DNA from: Sphingomonadales bacterium
GTDB lineage: Bacteria; Pseudomonadota; Alphaproteobacteria; Sphingomonadales; Sphingomonadaceae
Assembly: GCA_017302615.1 (NCBI GenBank)
Contig: JAFLDB010000001.1
Span: forward strand, 186,001-250,000
Reading direction: 5' to 3'
DNA: 64,000 nucleotides
Made by a program: the position numbers and the translations under genes. Under the pieces are notes generated by a model, which was given only the letters and a program-made list of their open reading frames with translations, made no database searches and was not told the DNA's origin. Positions 10,107-19,189 of this stretch are shown piece after piece; the stretch's first letter is position 1; each line of letters starts with the position of its first letter.

Positions 10107-11300
10107 TTGACCATGCTTGCCAATGCCGGTGGCGTACCGCCAGTACGCCGCGCTTTCCTGCGCGTGGGCGGCATCTCGATTGCCCGGCAGCAGGCCGTCC
10201 TTGCGTTGCATCTGCGCTGTGAGCGGGTTGTCTGCATCGCCGGGGGATTGAGCCCGGATCTGCTCGACATCCAGCATCTCGTGGAAGCATCTGGCGCCGG
10301 GTTTCATGTAATCGGAGACGGTCGCGGGCTTGCCCGTCTGGTCACGGCGGTAGACGAATTGATCGTGTTCGATGACGGCCTGTTCACATCGACCACCCAA
10401 GCCGCCAGCCTGCTGGAAGAAGGTCAGGCCGTTCTGGTGCAGCCGGTCGAGGCCGGGCTTGCTGCGGGTTTTGAGCGGATTGACCTCAACCATGCCTCTG
10501 CCGGGGCGATGCGCCTTCCGGGGCGACTGGTCGAACGCTTGTCCGATCTTCCTGCTGACTGCGACGTGGCATCGGCATTGCTCAGGATCGCCCTTCAGGC
10601 CGGCATTCGCCAGCGTCAGATCCCCATTCCGGGCCAGGACGGGCTGTTCTGGACCCTGTTGCGGGACGAGGACGAGGCCCATGCGCTGGAACCGCAATGG
10701 GTCCGCCAGCGCACCCGCGACGAAGGCGCGCTGAGCCCGGCACGGGCCGTTGCCCTGGGGATCGTGCGCGGACTCGGGCCGGCCATGCTGCATGCGGGCA
10801 GTGGCGCCAGGACCGTTGTATTCGGCGCCGCGGCGATGGCCTTGATGGCCTTGGGTTCGGGCTGGTTCGGGTTCTTCATCCTTGGTCTTGCGCTGGCTGC
10901 GATCGGGTGGATCCTGCGTGACGTGGCGGTCTTGCTGGCACGGATCGAAGCTGATCCCGGCGTGTCGCGGCGTGGCCTCGACAAAAGCGAGGTTTATGGC
11001 TGGCTCATCGACGGCTTGATCATCGTGCTGACCGCTTGGGCCATGCCGGGAGGCGGCAGCTGGCTGCAAATGGATCGTTACTTCGCTCCGTTCATGCTGG
11101 TCGCCGTTTTGCGCCTGATGCCACGCCTCGTGTCGCCGCGCTGGAGCGGTTGGTTTGGCGACCGGGCCTTGCTGGCCGGGGCAGTTGCAGGGGCCGTGGC
11201 GACAGGCTTCGGCGCTGGCGCGATCCAGGCCGCCGCGGCGCTGCTGGCGCTGGTCGCCCTGGTTCTGCCGCTCGGCCAATCGCGGCTAACGCGACCTTAA
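10107..11300 (+). CDS. Nucleotidyltransferase-like membrane protein of unknown function
   Basis: About 397 residues. The N-terminal 200 look like a degraded sugar-phosphate nucleotidyltransferase fold (FLRVGGISIARQQAVLAL, then ERVVCIAGG and VDELIVFDDGLF). The C-terminal 170 hold four to five membrane helices. The usual GxGxR...K signature is missing. A segment RDVAVLLAR followed by GWLID faintly recalls a CDP-alcohol phosphotransferase motif with its aspartates lost; this is weak inference. The TTG at 10107 may not be the true start. In-frame codons continue upstream with family-like sequence (LRVAVLTM), and GGAGAAAG at 10081-10088 sits six bases before a CTG at 10092. ATG 10113 is another choice. 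Confidence 0.72.
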   Translation: MTMLANAGGVPPVRRAFLRVGGISIARQQAVLALHLRCERVVCIAGGLSPDLLDIQHLVEASGAGFHVIGDGRGLARLVTAVDELIVFDDGLFTSTTQAASLLEEGQAVLVQPVEAGLAAGFERIDLNHASAGAMRLPGRLVERLSDLPADCDVASALLRIALQAGIRQRQIPIPGQDGLFWTLLRDEDEAHALEPQWVRQRTRDEGALSPARAVALGIVRGLGPAMLHAGSGARTVVFGAAAMALMALGSGWFGFFILGLALAAIGWILRDVAVLLARIEADPGVSRRGLDKSEVYGWLIDGLIIVLTAWAMPGGGSWLQMDRYFAPFMLVAVLRLMPRLVSPRWSGWFGDRALLAGAVAGAVATGFGAGAIQAAAALLALVALVLPLGQSRLTRP

Positions 11301-11312
11301 CCAAGCAAGTCT

Positions 11313-12308
11313 ATGGCACAGGGCATGAGCGATCTTTCTGCCCAGTTCCGGCCGACCCAGTCCGATTCCGTCCGTTCGATCGAGAGCGAGATGCGCGACG
11401 AACTGGTTCATGCCGATGCAATGGTCGGCACCATTGCGCCGATCCTGCGTCATTTGCTGGCCAACAGCGAACATTCCCTGTTCAGTGACGAGATCCTCGC
11501 TTCGATGCGCGGAATGCTGGCGGATGTCGCGCGCCAGTTGCTTGATGCCCGTAGCGGGGAAGGGGAAGGGGCCGCGCCCGGCCAGCATTCTTCCGTTGAG
11601 ATCCAGGCGCTGATCGATGGCTTCGCGGTGCAGCAAGGGTTTCTGGCCCATGCGCACGGTCTGGCGCTGGAGTGGCAGCTGACTCAGCGGCTGCAGGCCA
11701 GGCTCTCGCTCGATCCCGTGCTTTCGCCGTTGCTGCAGGCGCTGATCGCTTCGACCGAGCCGCCAGTGGCGGCCTCGGCCATGGCCTTGCTCGCGGCGCA
11801 GGCTCGCTTTGCGCAGAACCAGCGTCGGATGCACCTTCCGCTTGGTGAATTGCCCGGCGATCTGCTCCATGCGGCGCTCGTCGCCTTGCGCGCTACGGCC
11901 GGCGATGACCCGGAAGCAGCCGCGCGAATCGCGGCGGCCGAACAGCGAATTCGCGATAGCTACAACGAGAGCCGCACTCGGCTCGGTCTGATCTCCCGCC
12001 TGGTATTGGGCATGGGCGGTGGGGCAATGGCCGCGCTGTCGGTAACCCATGCCGGGGTTGCCATCTTCCTCAGTGCTCTTGCCCTTGGCTCCGGACAGGA
12101 TCGTGATCTGGCCACTCTGGCAACCAACGAGTCTCAGGTAGCGCGATTGGCTCTGGCTTTGGCCGCTGCGGGCCTGAAGCCGCAGGCAATCGAAGAACAG
12201 TTTGCGGCAATCCATCCCGAAGTAACGCTGCCCGAAGGCTTTGAGCAACTCGGAGCCGATCGGGCCGCGGCGCTGCTGGCGCGTTCCGTCGCCATGGCGG
12301 GTGGCTGA
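11313..12308 (+). CDS. Helical protein of unknown function
   Basis: A 331-residue protein not recognised from any family. It is predicted mostly alpha-helical and rich in Ala, Leu and Arg, with one mildly hydrophobic stretch (about residues 230-258, LVLGMGGGAMAALSVTHAGVA) that could be a membrane helix or a buried core. No catalytic motif was seen. It begins 12 bases after the preceding gene and ends six bases before the kinase-like gene, so the four genes from 9683 are probably one transcription unit. A role as partner of the kinase-like protein is inferred from position only. Confidence 0.75.
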   Translation: MAQGMSDLSAQFRPTQSDSVRSIESEMRDELVHADAMVGTIAPILRHLLANSEHSLFSDEILASMRGMLADVARQLLDARSGEGEGAAPGQHSSVEIQALIDGFAVQQGFLAHAHGLALEWQLTQRLQARLSLDPVLSPLLQALIASTEPPVAASAMALLAAQARFAQNQRRMHLPLGELPGDLLHAALVALRATAGDDPEAAARIAAAEQRIRDSYNESRTRLGLISRLVLGMGGGAMAALSVTHAGVAIFLSALALGSGQDRDLATLATNESQVARLALALAAAGLKPQAIEEQFAAIHPEVTLPEGFEQLGADRAAALLARSVAMAGG

Positions 12309-12314
12309 ACCGGA

Positions 12315-13751
12315 GTGACCGGCGAAGCCGCAATCCTCGCGCAGGCGCGCACCGATGCGGAAGGAATCCTCCTTTCCGCCAGCGATGTGCTGTCCGCCCT
12401 GCAGCGCGATTGCGGCGGCGAAGTGCCTGGGCGGATCGCCATTCCTGCCTTGGCCGAGCTTGAGGCAAAAGCGCGCGAATTCGGCTTGAAACTGGGCCGG
12501 ACAATGCGCGCCAGCAATGGCCGCGAGGCGATTTCGGCCTGGCTCGACATCATTCCCGATGCTGAGGGAGGCTGCCTGATTTCGGCCACCAGCTGGCAGG
12601 TCAGCCCGCTGCCACCGGAAGACCAGGCCATGGTCAGTGCCCATCGTGCCGAGATTGACCGAGCATTGGCCGAAGTAACGGCTCGACTGGATGCTCAGCA
12701 GTGCCTGCTGACGGTGGAAGGCAATGGCGCCGATCTGACTGAAGTGCTTGAGGCCATGCGCGCGGGAATTGGGCAACCATGGACGGACTTCGTGAGCATC
12801 GAGGGAGCGAGCCATCGTCAGCCGATGCACTGGCGCCTGCTCGACGGTGCCATGCTGCGGCTGGCCGGGTCTGACCGGCAATGGCGCGCCAGCCTGATCC
12901 CGGTGGAAGTGCCTGGAGCCGATCCGGCCGGTTTCGAACTGCACCTCACTGCCGATGTGCCGCTGCCGCCCCCCCTTGCGGTTCCTGCTGCGGGTACGAT
13001 TGTGCTGCCCAACAACGGTCAGGGTCTGGTCGGCCGGGACATTGCCCCGGTGCTGCGACAACCGATCGCCAGGATCATTGCCAACGCAGAAACCATCCGC
13101 ACCCGCATGGCCGGTCCTCTGGCCGAGGAATACAGCCAGTATGCGGCCGACATCGCCGCCGCCGGCCAGCATCTGCTGGCTCTGGTTGAAGATCTCGCCG
13201 ATCTGGAAGTTGTCGAATCGGATGATTTCAACACCGCGCCTGACCGGATCGATCTTGCCGATGTGGCGCGGCGGGCGTCGGGCATTCTCGCAGTTCGCGC
13301 GCAGGAGCGGGGTATCGCTATCGATGCCCCTAAACAGGGTGAGCATCTGCCGGCCATCGCCGAATTTCGGCGGGTCCTGCAGGTCCTGCTCAATCTTGTC
13401 GGCAATGCAATCCGCTATGCCCCGGACAATTCGCAAATCTGGATCAGGCTGGAAGATGCCGGCACCCGCGCCCGCTTGATCGTGGCCGATCAGGGCCCCG
13501 GCCTGTCCGAAGAGCAGCAAGCCAAGGTGTTCGAGAAGTTCGAACGCCTGGGACGCAGCGGGGAGGACGGCGGTTCGGGCCTTGGCCTCTACATCTCGCG
13601 CCGCCTAGCCCGAGCCATGGGTGGTGAACTGACCGTGGAAAGCGCGCCCGGGCAAGGCGCGCGCTTCATCCTTGAAGTACCGGCCGACTTGCTGGCGCTG
13701 GCACCCACGACGGCCCGGCCGGATGAACCGGCACAGGCCGCCGACGAGTAA
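12315..13751 (+). CDS. Histidine-kinase-like protein without the phosphoacceptor histidine
   Basis: A 478-residue protein starting at GTG. Residues 1-230 are an unrecognised, probably cytoplasmic region with no clear membrane helix. A dimerisation helix follows, and then a well-preserved HATPase domain: N box NLVGNAIRYAPD, G1 DQGPGL, F box FEKFERL and G2 GGSGLGLYIS. In the dimerisation helix, where kinases read H-E-L-R-T-P-L, this protein reads P-V-L-R-Q-P-I, with Pro245 (CCG at 13047) replacing the histidine. The downstream helix (QHLLALVEDLADL) is normal. It therefore looks able to bind ATP but not to autophosphorylate at the usual site. It could be an ATP-binding scaffold or an anti-kinase. 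The family is clear; the activity is not. Confidence 0.85.
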   Translation: MTGEAAILAQARTDAEGILLSASDVLSALQRDCGGEVPGRIAIPALAELEAKAREFGLKLGRTMRASNGREAISAWLDIIPDAEGGCLISATSWQVSPLPPEDQAMVSAHRAEIDRALAEVTARLDAQQCLLTVEGNGADLTEVLEAMRAGIGQPWTDFVSIEGASHRQPMHWRLLDGAMLRLAGSDRQWRASLIPVEVPGADPAGFELHLTADVPLPPPLAVPAAGTIVLPNNGQGLVGRDIAPVLRQPIARIIANAETIRTRMAGPLAEEYSQYAADIAAAGQHLLALVEDLADLEVVESDDFNTAPDRIDLADVARRASGILAVRAQERGIAIDAPKQGEHLPAIAEFRRVLQVLLNLVGNAIRYAPDNSQIWIRLEDAGTRARLIVADQGPGLSEEQQAKVFEKFERLGRSGEDGGSGLGLYISRRLARAMGGELTVESAPGQGARFILEVPADLLALAPTTARPDEPAQAADE

Positions 13752-13760
13752 CCGTCAACC

Positions 13761-15044
13761 TTAACGAGCGCTCAGCGGAACGTAATCGCGCTGCGTCGGG
13801 CCGGTATAGAGCTGGCGCGGACGACCGATCTTCTGACCGGGATCGCTGATCATTTCGTTCCACTGCGCGACCCAGCCGACCGTGCGGGCAAGGGCAAACA
13901 GCGCGGTGAACATGGTGGTCGGGAAGCCGATGGCGGACAGGATGATGCCCGAATAGAAGTCCACGTTCGGGAACAGCTTCTTCTCTACGAAGTAGGGATC
14001 GTTCAGCGCGATCTCCTCCAGCCGCAGCGCGGTTTCGAACAGCGGATCGTTGACCTTCAGCGCATCGAACACCTCGCGCACGGTCTTCTGCATCACGGTC
14101 GCGCGCGGGTCATAGTTCTTGTAGACCCGATGGCCGAAGCCCATCAGGCGGAACGGATCGTTCTTGTCCTTGGCGCGCTCGATGTAGTGCGGAATCTTGT
14201 CGGGTGTGCCGATTTCCTTCAGCATGTTGAGCGCTGCCTCGTTCGCCCCGCCGTGCGCCGGGCCCCACAGGCAGGCAATGCCGGCCGCGATGCAGGCGAA
14301 CGGGTTGGCACCCGACGAACCGGCCAGACGCACGGTGCTGGTCGAAGCGTTCTGCTCGTGATCGGCATGCAGGATGAAAATGCGGTCCATCGCACGTTCG
14401 ACCGCCGGGATCACTTCGTATTCCTCGGCCGGGACGCCGAAGGTCATCCGCAGGAAATTGCCGGTATAGCTGAGGGTGTTGTCCGGATAGAGGAACGGCT
14501 GACCGACCGAATACTTGTAGGCCATCGCCGCGATCGTCGGCATCTTCGCAATCAGGCGATGGCTGGCGATCTTGCGCTGCATCGGATCGGAAATGTCGGT
14601 GCTGTCATGGTAAAATGCCGAGAGCGCACCAACCACGCCGCACATGATGGCCATCGGGTGGGCATCGCGGCGGAAGCCGCGATAGAACGTGGCCAGCTGC
14701 TCGTGCAGCATGGTGTGGCGAGTGATGGTCCGGCTGAAATCGGCCAGCTCGCTCTGGCTGGGCAGCTCACCGTTGAGCAACAGATAGCTGACTTCCATGA
14801 AGCTGGAATGCTCGGCCAGTTGCCCGATCGGATAGCCGCGGTGCAGCAGGACGCCTTCATCGCCGTCGATATAGGTCAGCGCGCTTTCGCAGCTGGCCGT
14901 AGAGGTGAAGCCCGGGTCATAGGTGAACATCCCAGTCTGCCCATAGAGCTTGCGGATGTCGATCACGTCGGGACCGACGCTGCCGGAAAGGACGGGGTAT
15001 TCGAAATCGCCCGCGCCGGTGCTCACTTTGACCTGGTTGCCCAC
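13761..15044 (-). CDS. gltA: Citrate synthase
   Basis: GltA condenses oxaloacetate and acetyl-CoA at the entry of the TCA cycle. Motifs include [37 protein letters not shown] and [11 protein letters not shown], covering the catalytic His, His and Asp. The start chosen is GTG at 15044. It gives 427 residues beginning VGNQVKV and has a strong Shine-Dalgarno GAGGAGA eight bases upstream. A longer reading frame beginning at 15095 has neither a ribosome site nor family-like residues. It converges on the kinase-like gene with a nine-base gap and is divergent from comEC. Confidence 0.97.
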   Translation of the reverse strand: MGNQVKVSTGAGDFEYPVLSGSVGPDVIDIRKLYGQTGMFTYDPGFTSTASCESALTYIDGDEGVLLHRGYPIGQLAEHSSFMEVSYLLLNGELPSQSELADFSRTITRHTMLHEQLATFYRGFRRDAHPMAIMCGVVGALSAFYHDSTDISDPMQRKIASHRLIAKMPTIAAMAYKYSVGQPFLYPDNTLSYTGNFLRMTFGVPAEEYEVIPAVERAMDRIFILHADHEQNASTSTVRLAGSSGANPFACIAAGIACLWGPAHGGANEAALNMLKEIGTPDKIPHYIERAKDKNDPFRLMGFGHRVYKNYDPRATVMQKTVREVFDALKVNDPLFETALRLEEIALNDPYFVEKKLFPNVDFYSGIILSAIGFPTTMFTALFALARTVGWVAQWNEMISDPGQKIGRPRQLYTGPTQRDYVPLSAR

Positions 15045-15165
15045 CTTACCTGTCTCCTCAAAACGCGTTGGCCGGGGCCGGCACCCGCTCCGCACAGGGC
15101 GAAACGATGGGCACGCGGTCCGGCAGCAAAGAACTACCGATATACCCTGGGGAAGGCCTTGAGCC

Positions 15166-15194
15166 GGTTAGCCTGCCACCAAGGGGTTGTGCAA
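15166..15194 (-). promoter_or_regulatory. Putative gltA promoter
   Basis: On the minus strand, TTGCAC (15194-15189) and CTAACC (15171-15166) are separated by exactly 17 bases. This would place transcription near 15158 and give a leader of about 115 bases before the GTG. The same -10 hexamer, CTAACC, recurs in the putative tpiA promoter. Prediction by eye only. Confidence 0.42.
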
Positions 15195-15272
15195 GGGTGA
15201 CGTTAGTCGACCCTGACACACGGGCGAACCCGGCCTGACGGGCACCTTGCAGGGGGAACTTGGCCTTGGCAC

Positions 15273-17579
15273 TTGCCATCGGGGGTCCCTTCCTGTCTCT
15301 TGCCCGGCATGGCCGGCGAAGCCTTGCCCGAAGTGCCTCTGACCAGCGTCCCCATGGGCGACGCTGCAATGCAACATAGCCATTGGCGCAAGCGGTTGGA
15401 CTTGTCCAGCGGACTTGCACGGATCGAGCGATTCCTCGCGGCGGCAAGCCACGACCAGGGGCCCTGGGCGGTCGTGGGGCTGATCGCGGGTATCGCCAGC
15501 TGGTTCGTTCTGTCGAATGTCTGGCACTGGCTGGCCGCCATGGCTGCGGGCCTCGCGTTCGCGACGGGCGCAATGGCTTTCCTGGCATCGGAGGGTGCGT
15601 ATCCGCAGATCCGGCGGGCATTGGTGGTGCTGGGTTGCACTTTCGCGCTTGGCTGCGGGCTGGTCTGGACCAAATCCGCCCTGGTTGGCACACCGCCGCT
15701 CACCCGGCCAGTGGTCGCGGTGATCGATGCCGAAGTGTTGCAGCGCATTGAACAGCCTGCCGAACAGCGGGTCAGGCTGGTCCTCGCCACTCGTGAGCCC
15801 GAAACCGGGCGGGCAATCAAGGTGCGGCTGAACCTGCCGATCGAGAACGCTTCCACCGGCATAGCCGAAGGGGGCCGGATTCGCCTGCGAGCACGATTGG
15901 TGCCGCCAGCACCGCCGATGTTGCCCGGCAGCTATGATTTTGCCCGCGCGGCCTGGTTTTCCGGTCTCTCCGCGACTGGCAGCGCGCTGGGTTCGGTGAC
16001 GATCATCCAGCCGGCGACGGGCGGCGGATGGCTTGGCAAGGTTCAACGTGACCTTTCGGCTCATGTCCGAAGCCAGCTGGACGGGTCTCCTGGGGCGATT
16101 GCCGCAGCCCTTGCCAGCGGCGATCGGGGTGCGATTGCCAAGGCCGATGACGAGGCGATGCGGGATTCGGGCCTCAGCCACCTGCTGTCGATCAGCGGCC
16201 TGCATGTCAGCGCGGTCGTGGCGGCGGCTTATCTCATCGCCTTGCGGGTCCTGGCCCTGAGTCCATGGGTGGCGCTGCGCCTGCGCTTGCCGCTGGTGGC
16301 GGCAGGGGCGGGGGCGATAGCCGGGATCGGCTACACGCTGCTCAGCGGGGCGGAGGTGCCGACTGTACGATCCTGCATCGGGGCCATTCTCGTGCTGATT
16401 GCACTGGCGATCGGGCGCGAGCCGCTGTCGATGCGGATGGTCGCAATCGCCGCCGCTCTGGTTCTGGTGTTCTGGCCGGAAGCGCTGGTCGGTCCGAGCT
16501 TCCAGATGAGTTTTGCCGCCGTCATCGCGATCGTGGCTTTGCACGGCTCGGCACCGCTGCGCGCGTTCTTCGCGCCGCGCGAGGAAGGTTGGTTGCGGCG
16601 CGGCGGGCGGTATCTGGCCGGCCTGCTGCTGACCGGCGTGGTAATCGAACTGGCGCTCATGCCGATCGGGCTGTTTCACTTCCATCGCTCGGGCGTCTAC
16701 GGCGCGCTGGCCAATGTCATCGCCATCCCGCTGACCACCCTGGCGACCATGCCGCTGATTGCCCTGGCCTTGCTGTTCGACCTGGTCGGGGCGGGTGCGC
16801 CGTTCTGGTGGCTGGCGGGCAAGTCGCTGGAATTGCTGCTGGCGCTGGCGCATGCCACGGCGGAAATGCCCGGGGCAGTATCGCTGATGCCGGCGATGGG
16901 GCGGGGCACCTTCGCCCTGTTTGTCGCTGGAGGACTGTGGTTGGCGCTATGGCGGGGCAGGGTGCGCCTGTTGGGGCTGGTGCCGGTGCTGCTGGGTCTG
17001 GTCATGGTCAGCCAGATCCGCTCGCCCGATCTGCTCGTATCGGGTGACGGTCGGCACGTCGGGGTGACCGGAGAAGCGGAGGGCGAGCTGCTTGTGCTGC
17101 GCGAGAGCCGCAGTGACTACGCGCGCGAGAATCTGGCGGAATCGGCCGGGATGAACGGGACCGTCCGTCAGCTTGATGAATGGCCGGGGGCGCGGTGCAA
17201 CCGGGACTTCTGCGCGCTGCGGTTGGAGCGGGAGGGCCGGACCTGGCAGGTGCTGATGGCCCGCGGCACCGATTACGTGAACGAGCGGGAACTCGCGGCG
17301 GCGTGCGAGTGGGTCGATATCGTGATTGCCGCCCGGTACCTGCCGCGATCCTGCCAGCCGCCGTGGTTGAAGGCCGACCGGCGGTTGCTGGACAGGACTG
17401 GCGGACTGACCATCGATCTGGGCGCGGGAAAAGTGCACACAGTGGCGGAAAACCAGGGTTCTCACGGCTGGTGGCAGGTGCAGACCAGGGGGACACGACC
17501 GCCACTTGAGCAGCACACCAAGGGTACACAACCGTCACACCAGGCACAGCCCGCCGCACCGGTCATGCAAAATCAGTGA
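15273..17579 (+). CDS. comEC: ComEC/Rec2 family DNA uptake channel protein
   Basis: A 768-residue polytopic membrane protein of the ComEC/Rec2 family, which moves transforming DNA across the inner membrane. It has an N-terminal soluble OB-like region (about 100-260) and then the competence domain with [14 protein letters not shown] and [13 protein letters not shown]. The C-terminal soluble part (about 580-740) lacks the HxHxDH metal motif of the beta-lactamase-like domain found in Bacillus ComEC, as is often seen in alphaproteobacteria. The start is uncertain: in-frame ATGs occur at 15273, 15309, 15354 and 15369. The 3' end overlaps the lexA 3' end by seven bases. Confidence 0.9.
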   Translation: MPSGVPSCLLPGMAGEALPEVPLTSVPMGDAAMQHSHWRKRLDLSSGLARIERFLAAASHDQGPWAVVGLIAGIASWFVLSNVWHWLAAMAAGLAFATGAMAFLASEGAYPQIRRALVVLGCTFALGCGLVWTKSALVGTPPLTRPVVAVIDAEVLQRIEQPAEQRVRLVLATREPETGRAIKVRLNLPIENASTGIAEGGRIRLRARLVPPAPPMLPGSYDFARAAWFSGLSATGSALGSVTIIQPATGGGWLGKVQRDLSAHVRSQLDGSPGAIAAALASGDRGAIAKADDEAMRDSGLSHLLSISGLHVSAVVAAAYLIALRVLALSPWVALRLRLPLVAAGAGAIAGIGYTLLSGAEVPTVRSCIGAILVLIALAIGREPLSMRMVAIAAALVLVFWPEALVGPSFQMSFAAVIAIVALHGSAPLRAFFAPREEGWLRRGGRYLAGLLLTGVVIELALMPIGLFHFHRSGVYGALANVIAIPLTTLATMPLIALALLFDLVGAGAPFWWLAGKSLELLLALAHATAEMPGAVSLMPAMGRGTFALFVAGGLWLALWRGRVRLLGLVPVLLGLVMVSQIRSPDLLVSGDGRHVGVTGEAEGELLVLRESRSDYARENLAESAGMNGTVRQLDEWPGARCNRDFCALRLEREGRTWQVLMARGTDYVNERELAAACEWVDIVIAARYLPRSCQPPWLKADRRLLDRTGGLTIDLGAGKVHTVAENQGSHGWWQVQTRGTRPPLEQHTKGTQPSHQAQPAAPVMQNQ

Positions 17580-18262
17580 TAGCGGCGCAGCAGACCGGCA
17601 AGCTTGCCCTGGATCAGCACTTCGCGCGGGTCGTAGATCTGGGGTTCATAGGCGGCGTTGGCCGGATCGAGCCGGACCCGGCCGTTCTCCCGCCGCAGGT
17701 ACTTGAGAGTCGCTTCCTCACCCCGGACCAGCGCGACCACGATCTCGCCGTCGCGGGCGCTGTCGGTGCGGCGGATCAGGGCATAGTCGCCGTCAAGGAT
17801 CCCGGCTTCGATCATCGAATCTCCGGATACCTCCAGCGCGTAATGCTCACCCGAACCGAGCAGGGCAGCCGGCACCGGCAGGGTGGCGGACGTTTCCAGC
17901 GCCTCGATCGGCACGCCAGCGGCAATCCGCCCGTGAAGCGGAATCTCGATCACGTCGTTGGCCGGAGCGGGCTTGGCCTCGGGCGGGCGGATCACGGCGG
18001 CAGCGGCGTTGCTGTTCGCCGCGCGGGCCGGAGCCTTTGTCGAAACGTCTTCCGGTTGACGCAGCACCTCGAGCGCGCGGGCCCGGTTGGGCAGGCGGCG
18101 GATGAAGCCGCGTTCTTCCAGAGCGGAAATCAGCCGGTGGACTCCGGACTTCGACTTGAGGTCCAGAGCCTCCTTCATCTCCTCGAACGAGGGGGAGACT
18201 CCGCTTTCTTCAAGGCGGGTCTGGATGAAGCGGATCAACTCGTGCTGTTTGCGGGTCAGCAT
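17573..18262 (-). CDS. lexA: SOS response repressor LexA
   Basis: A 229-residue LexA. The N-terminal winged helix (1-65) starts [13 protein letters not shown] and includes the recognition helix [18 protein letters not shown] linker of about 35 residues follows, then the S24 peptidase domain. Self-cleavage would occur at Ala115-Gly116 in RIAAGVPIE, with catalytic Ser149 (GDSM) and Lys187 (ATLKYL). It represses DNA-repair genes until RecA-stimulated cleavage. Two GTTC-N7-GTTC operators next to its own promoter indicate autorepression. It lies downstream of trpC on the same strand but probably has its own transcript. Confidence 0.97.
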   Translation of the reverse strand: MLTRKQHELIRFIQTRLEESGVSPSFEEMKEALDLKSKSGVHRLISALEERGFIRRLPNRARALEVLRQPEDVSTKAPARAANSNAAAAVIRPPEAKPAPANDVIEIPLHGRIAAGVPIEALETSATLPVPAALLGSGEHYALEVSGDSMIEAGILDGDYALIRRTDSARDGEIVVALVRGEEATLKYLRRENGRVRLDPANAAYEPQIYDPREVLIQGKLAGLLRRYH

Positions 18263-18298
18263 TCCACCGTCACTCCGTTGGAACGGCCGGAACGGGAT

Positions 18299-18313
18299 GT
18301 TCCTGTGCCGTTC
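18299..18313. promoter_or_regulatory. LexA operator (proximal)
   Basis: On the plus strand, GTTC-CTGTGCC-GTTC: two GTTC half-sites spaced by seven bases, the alphaproteobacterial SOS box. It lies 37 bases upstream of the lexA ATG, inside the leader. Confidence 0.8.
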
Positions 18314-18316
18314 AGT

Positions 18317-18331
18317 GAACGAATGCGGAAC
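18317..18331. promoter_or_regulatory. LexA operator (distal)
   Basis: On the plus strand, GAAC-GAATGCG-GAAC, which is GTTC-N7-GTTC read on the lexA coding strand. It touches the putative -10 hexamer of the lexA promoter, so bound LexA would block RNA polymerase. The two boxes lie on opposite strands, three bases apart. Confidence 0.85.
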
Positions 18332-18359
18332 AAGTAAGCAACGCTTCGAATCGAGTCAA
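18331..18359 (-). promoter_or_regulatory. Putative lexA promoter
   Basis: On the minus strand, TTGACT (18359-18354) and TACTTG (18336-18331) are spaced by 17 bases. The last base of the -10 element is the first base of the distal SOS box, which supports its assignment as the LexA-controlled promoter. Confidence 0.6.
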
Positions 18360-18412
18360 GCAATTCCGCCATTCTGCCTCGGACCGCGACCGGACGGTGC
18401 GGAACAGGGCAA

Positions 18413-19189
18413 TCAGCCCAGCAGCAGTGCCCGCGTCGCGGCTTCGACATCGGCCTGGCGCATCAGGCTTTCCCCGACCAGGAAGGTGCGCACGTTGCTT
18501 TTCGCCATGCGCAGGCAATCGGCATGGCTGCCGATCCCGCTTTCACAGACCAGCAGGACATCGCCCGGAACCATTCCGGCAAGCCGCTCGGTGGTGCCGA
18601 GATCGACTTCGAAGGTCTTGAGGTTGCGGTTGTTCACCCCGATCAGCTTCGAGCGCAGATGGGCGAGCGCGCGCTCCATTTCAGCTTCGTCATGCACTTC
18701 GACCAGCACGTCGAGTCCCTGTTCCTGCGCTGCTGCCTCGATCTCGGCCATCAGGCCGTCGTCCAGCGCGGCGACGATGATCAGGATTGCGTCGGCTCCC
18801 ATCGCCCGGGCCTCGGCGCATTGCCACGGTTCGACCATGAAGTCCTTGCGGATCACCGGCAGATCGCAGGCCGCGCGGGCGGCAATCAGGTAATCCTCAT
18901 GCCCCTGGAAATAGGGCGCGTCGGTCAGCACCGAAAGACAGGCGGCACCGCCGGCCTGATAGGCGCGGGCATGGGCCGGAGGATCGAAATCGGCCCGGAT
19001 CAGGCCTTTGGACGGGCTGGCCTTCTTGATTTCGGCAATCAGGGCAAAGCCGTCCGCCGCCCTGGTCCGCAACGCCGCCTCGAACCCGCGCACCGGGCTG
19101 GGGGCGGGCCAATGCGACAGGCCCTGCGGTTTGCGGGCAGCAACTTCTAGGCGCTTGGTGGCGCAGATTTCAGCAAGCTTGTCGGTCAT
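18413..19189 (-). CDS. trpC: Indole-3-glycerol-phosphate synthase
   Basis: A 258-residue TIM-barrel enzyme that closes the indole ring from CdRP in tryptophan synthesis. Motifs are [40 protein letters not shown] and FLVGESLMR. The start at 19189 (MTDKLAEIC) overlaps the trpD stop by four bases. A much longer frame to 20173 is an artefact of antiphase trpD sequence. It is the last trp gene here. moaC and moeA, which often separate trpC from lexA in alphaproteobacteria, are absent. Confidence 0.97.
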   Translation of the reverse strand: MTDKLAEICATKRLEVAARKPQGLSHWPAPSPVRGFEAALRTRAADGFALIAEIKKASPSKGLIRADFDPPAHARAYQAGGAACLSVLTDAPYFQGHEDYLIAARAACDLPVIRKDFMVEPWQCAEARAMGADAILIIVAALDDGLMAEIEAAAQEQGLDVLVEVHDEAEMERALAHLRSKLIGVNNRNLKTFEVDLGTTERLAGMVPGDVLLVCESGIGSHADCLRMAKSNVRTFLVGESLMRQADVEAATRALLLG

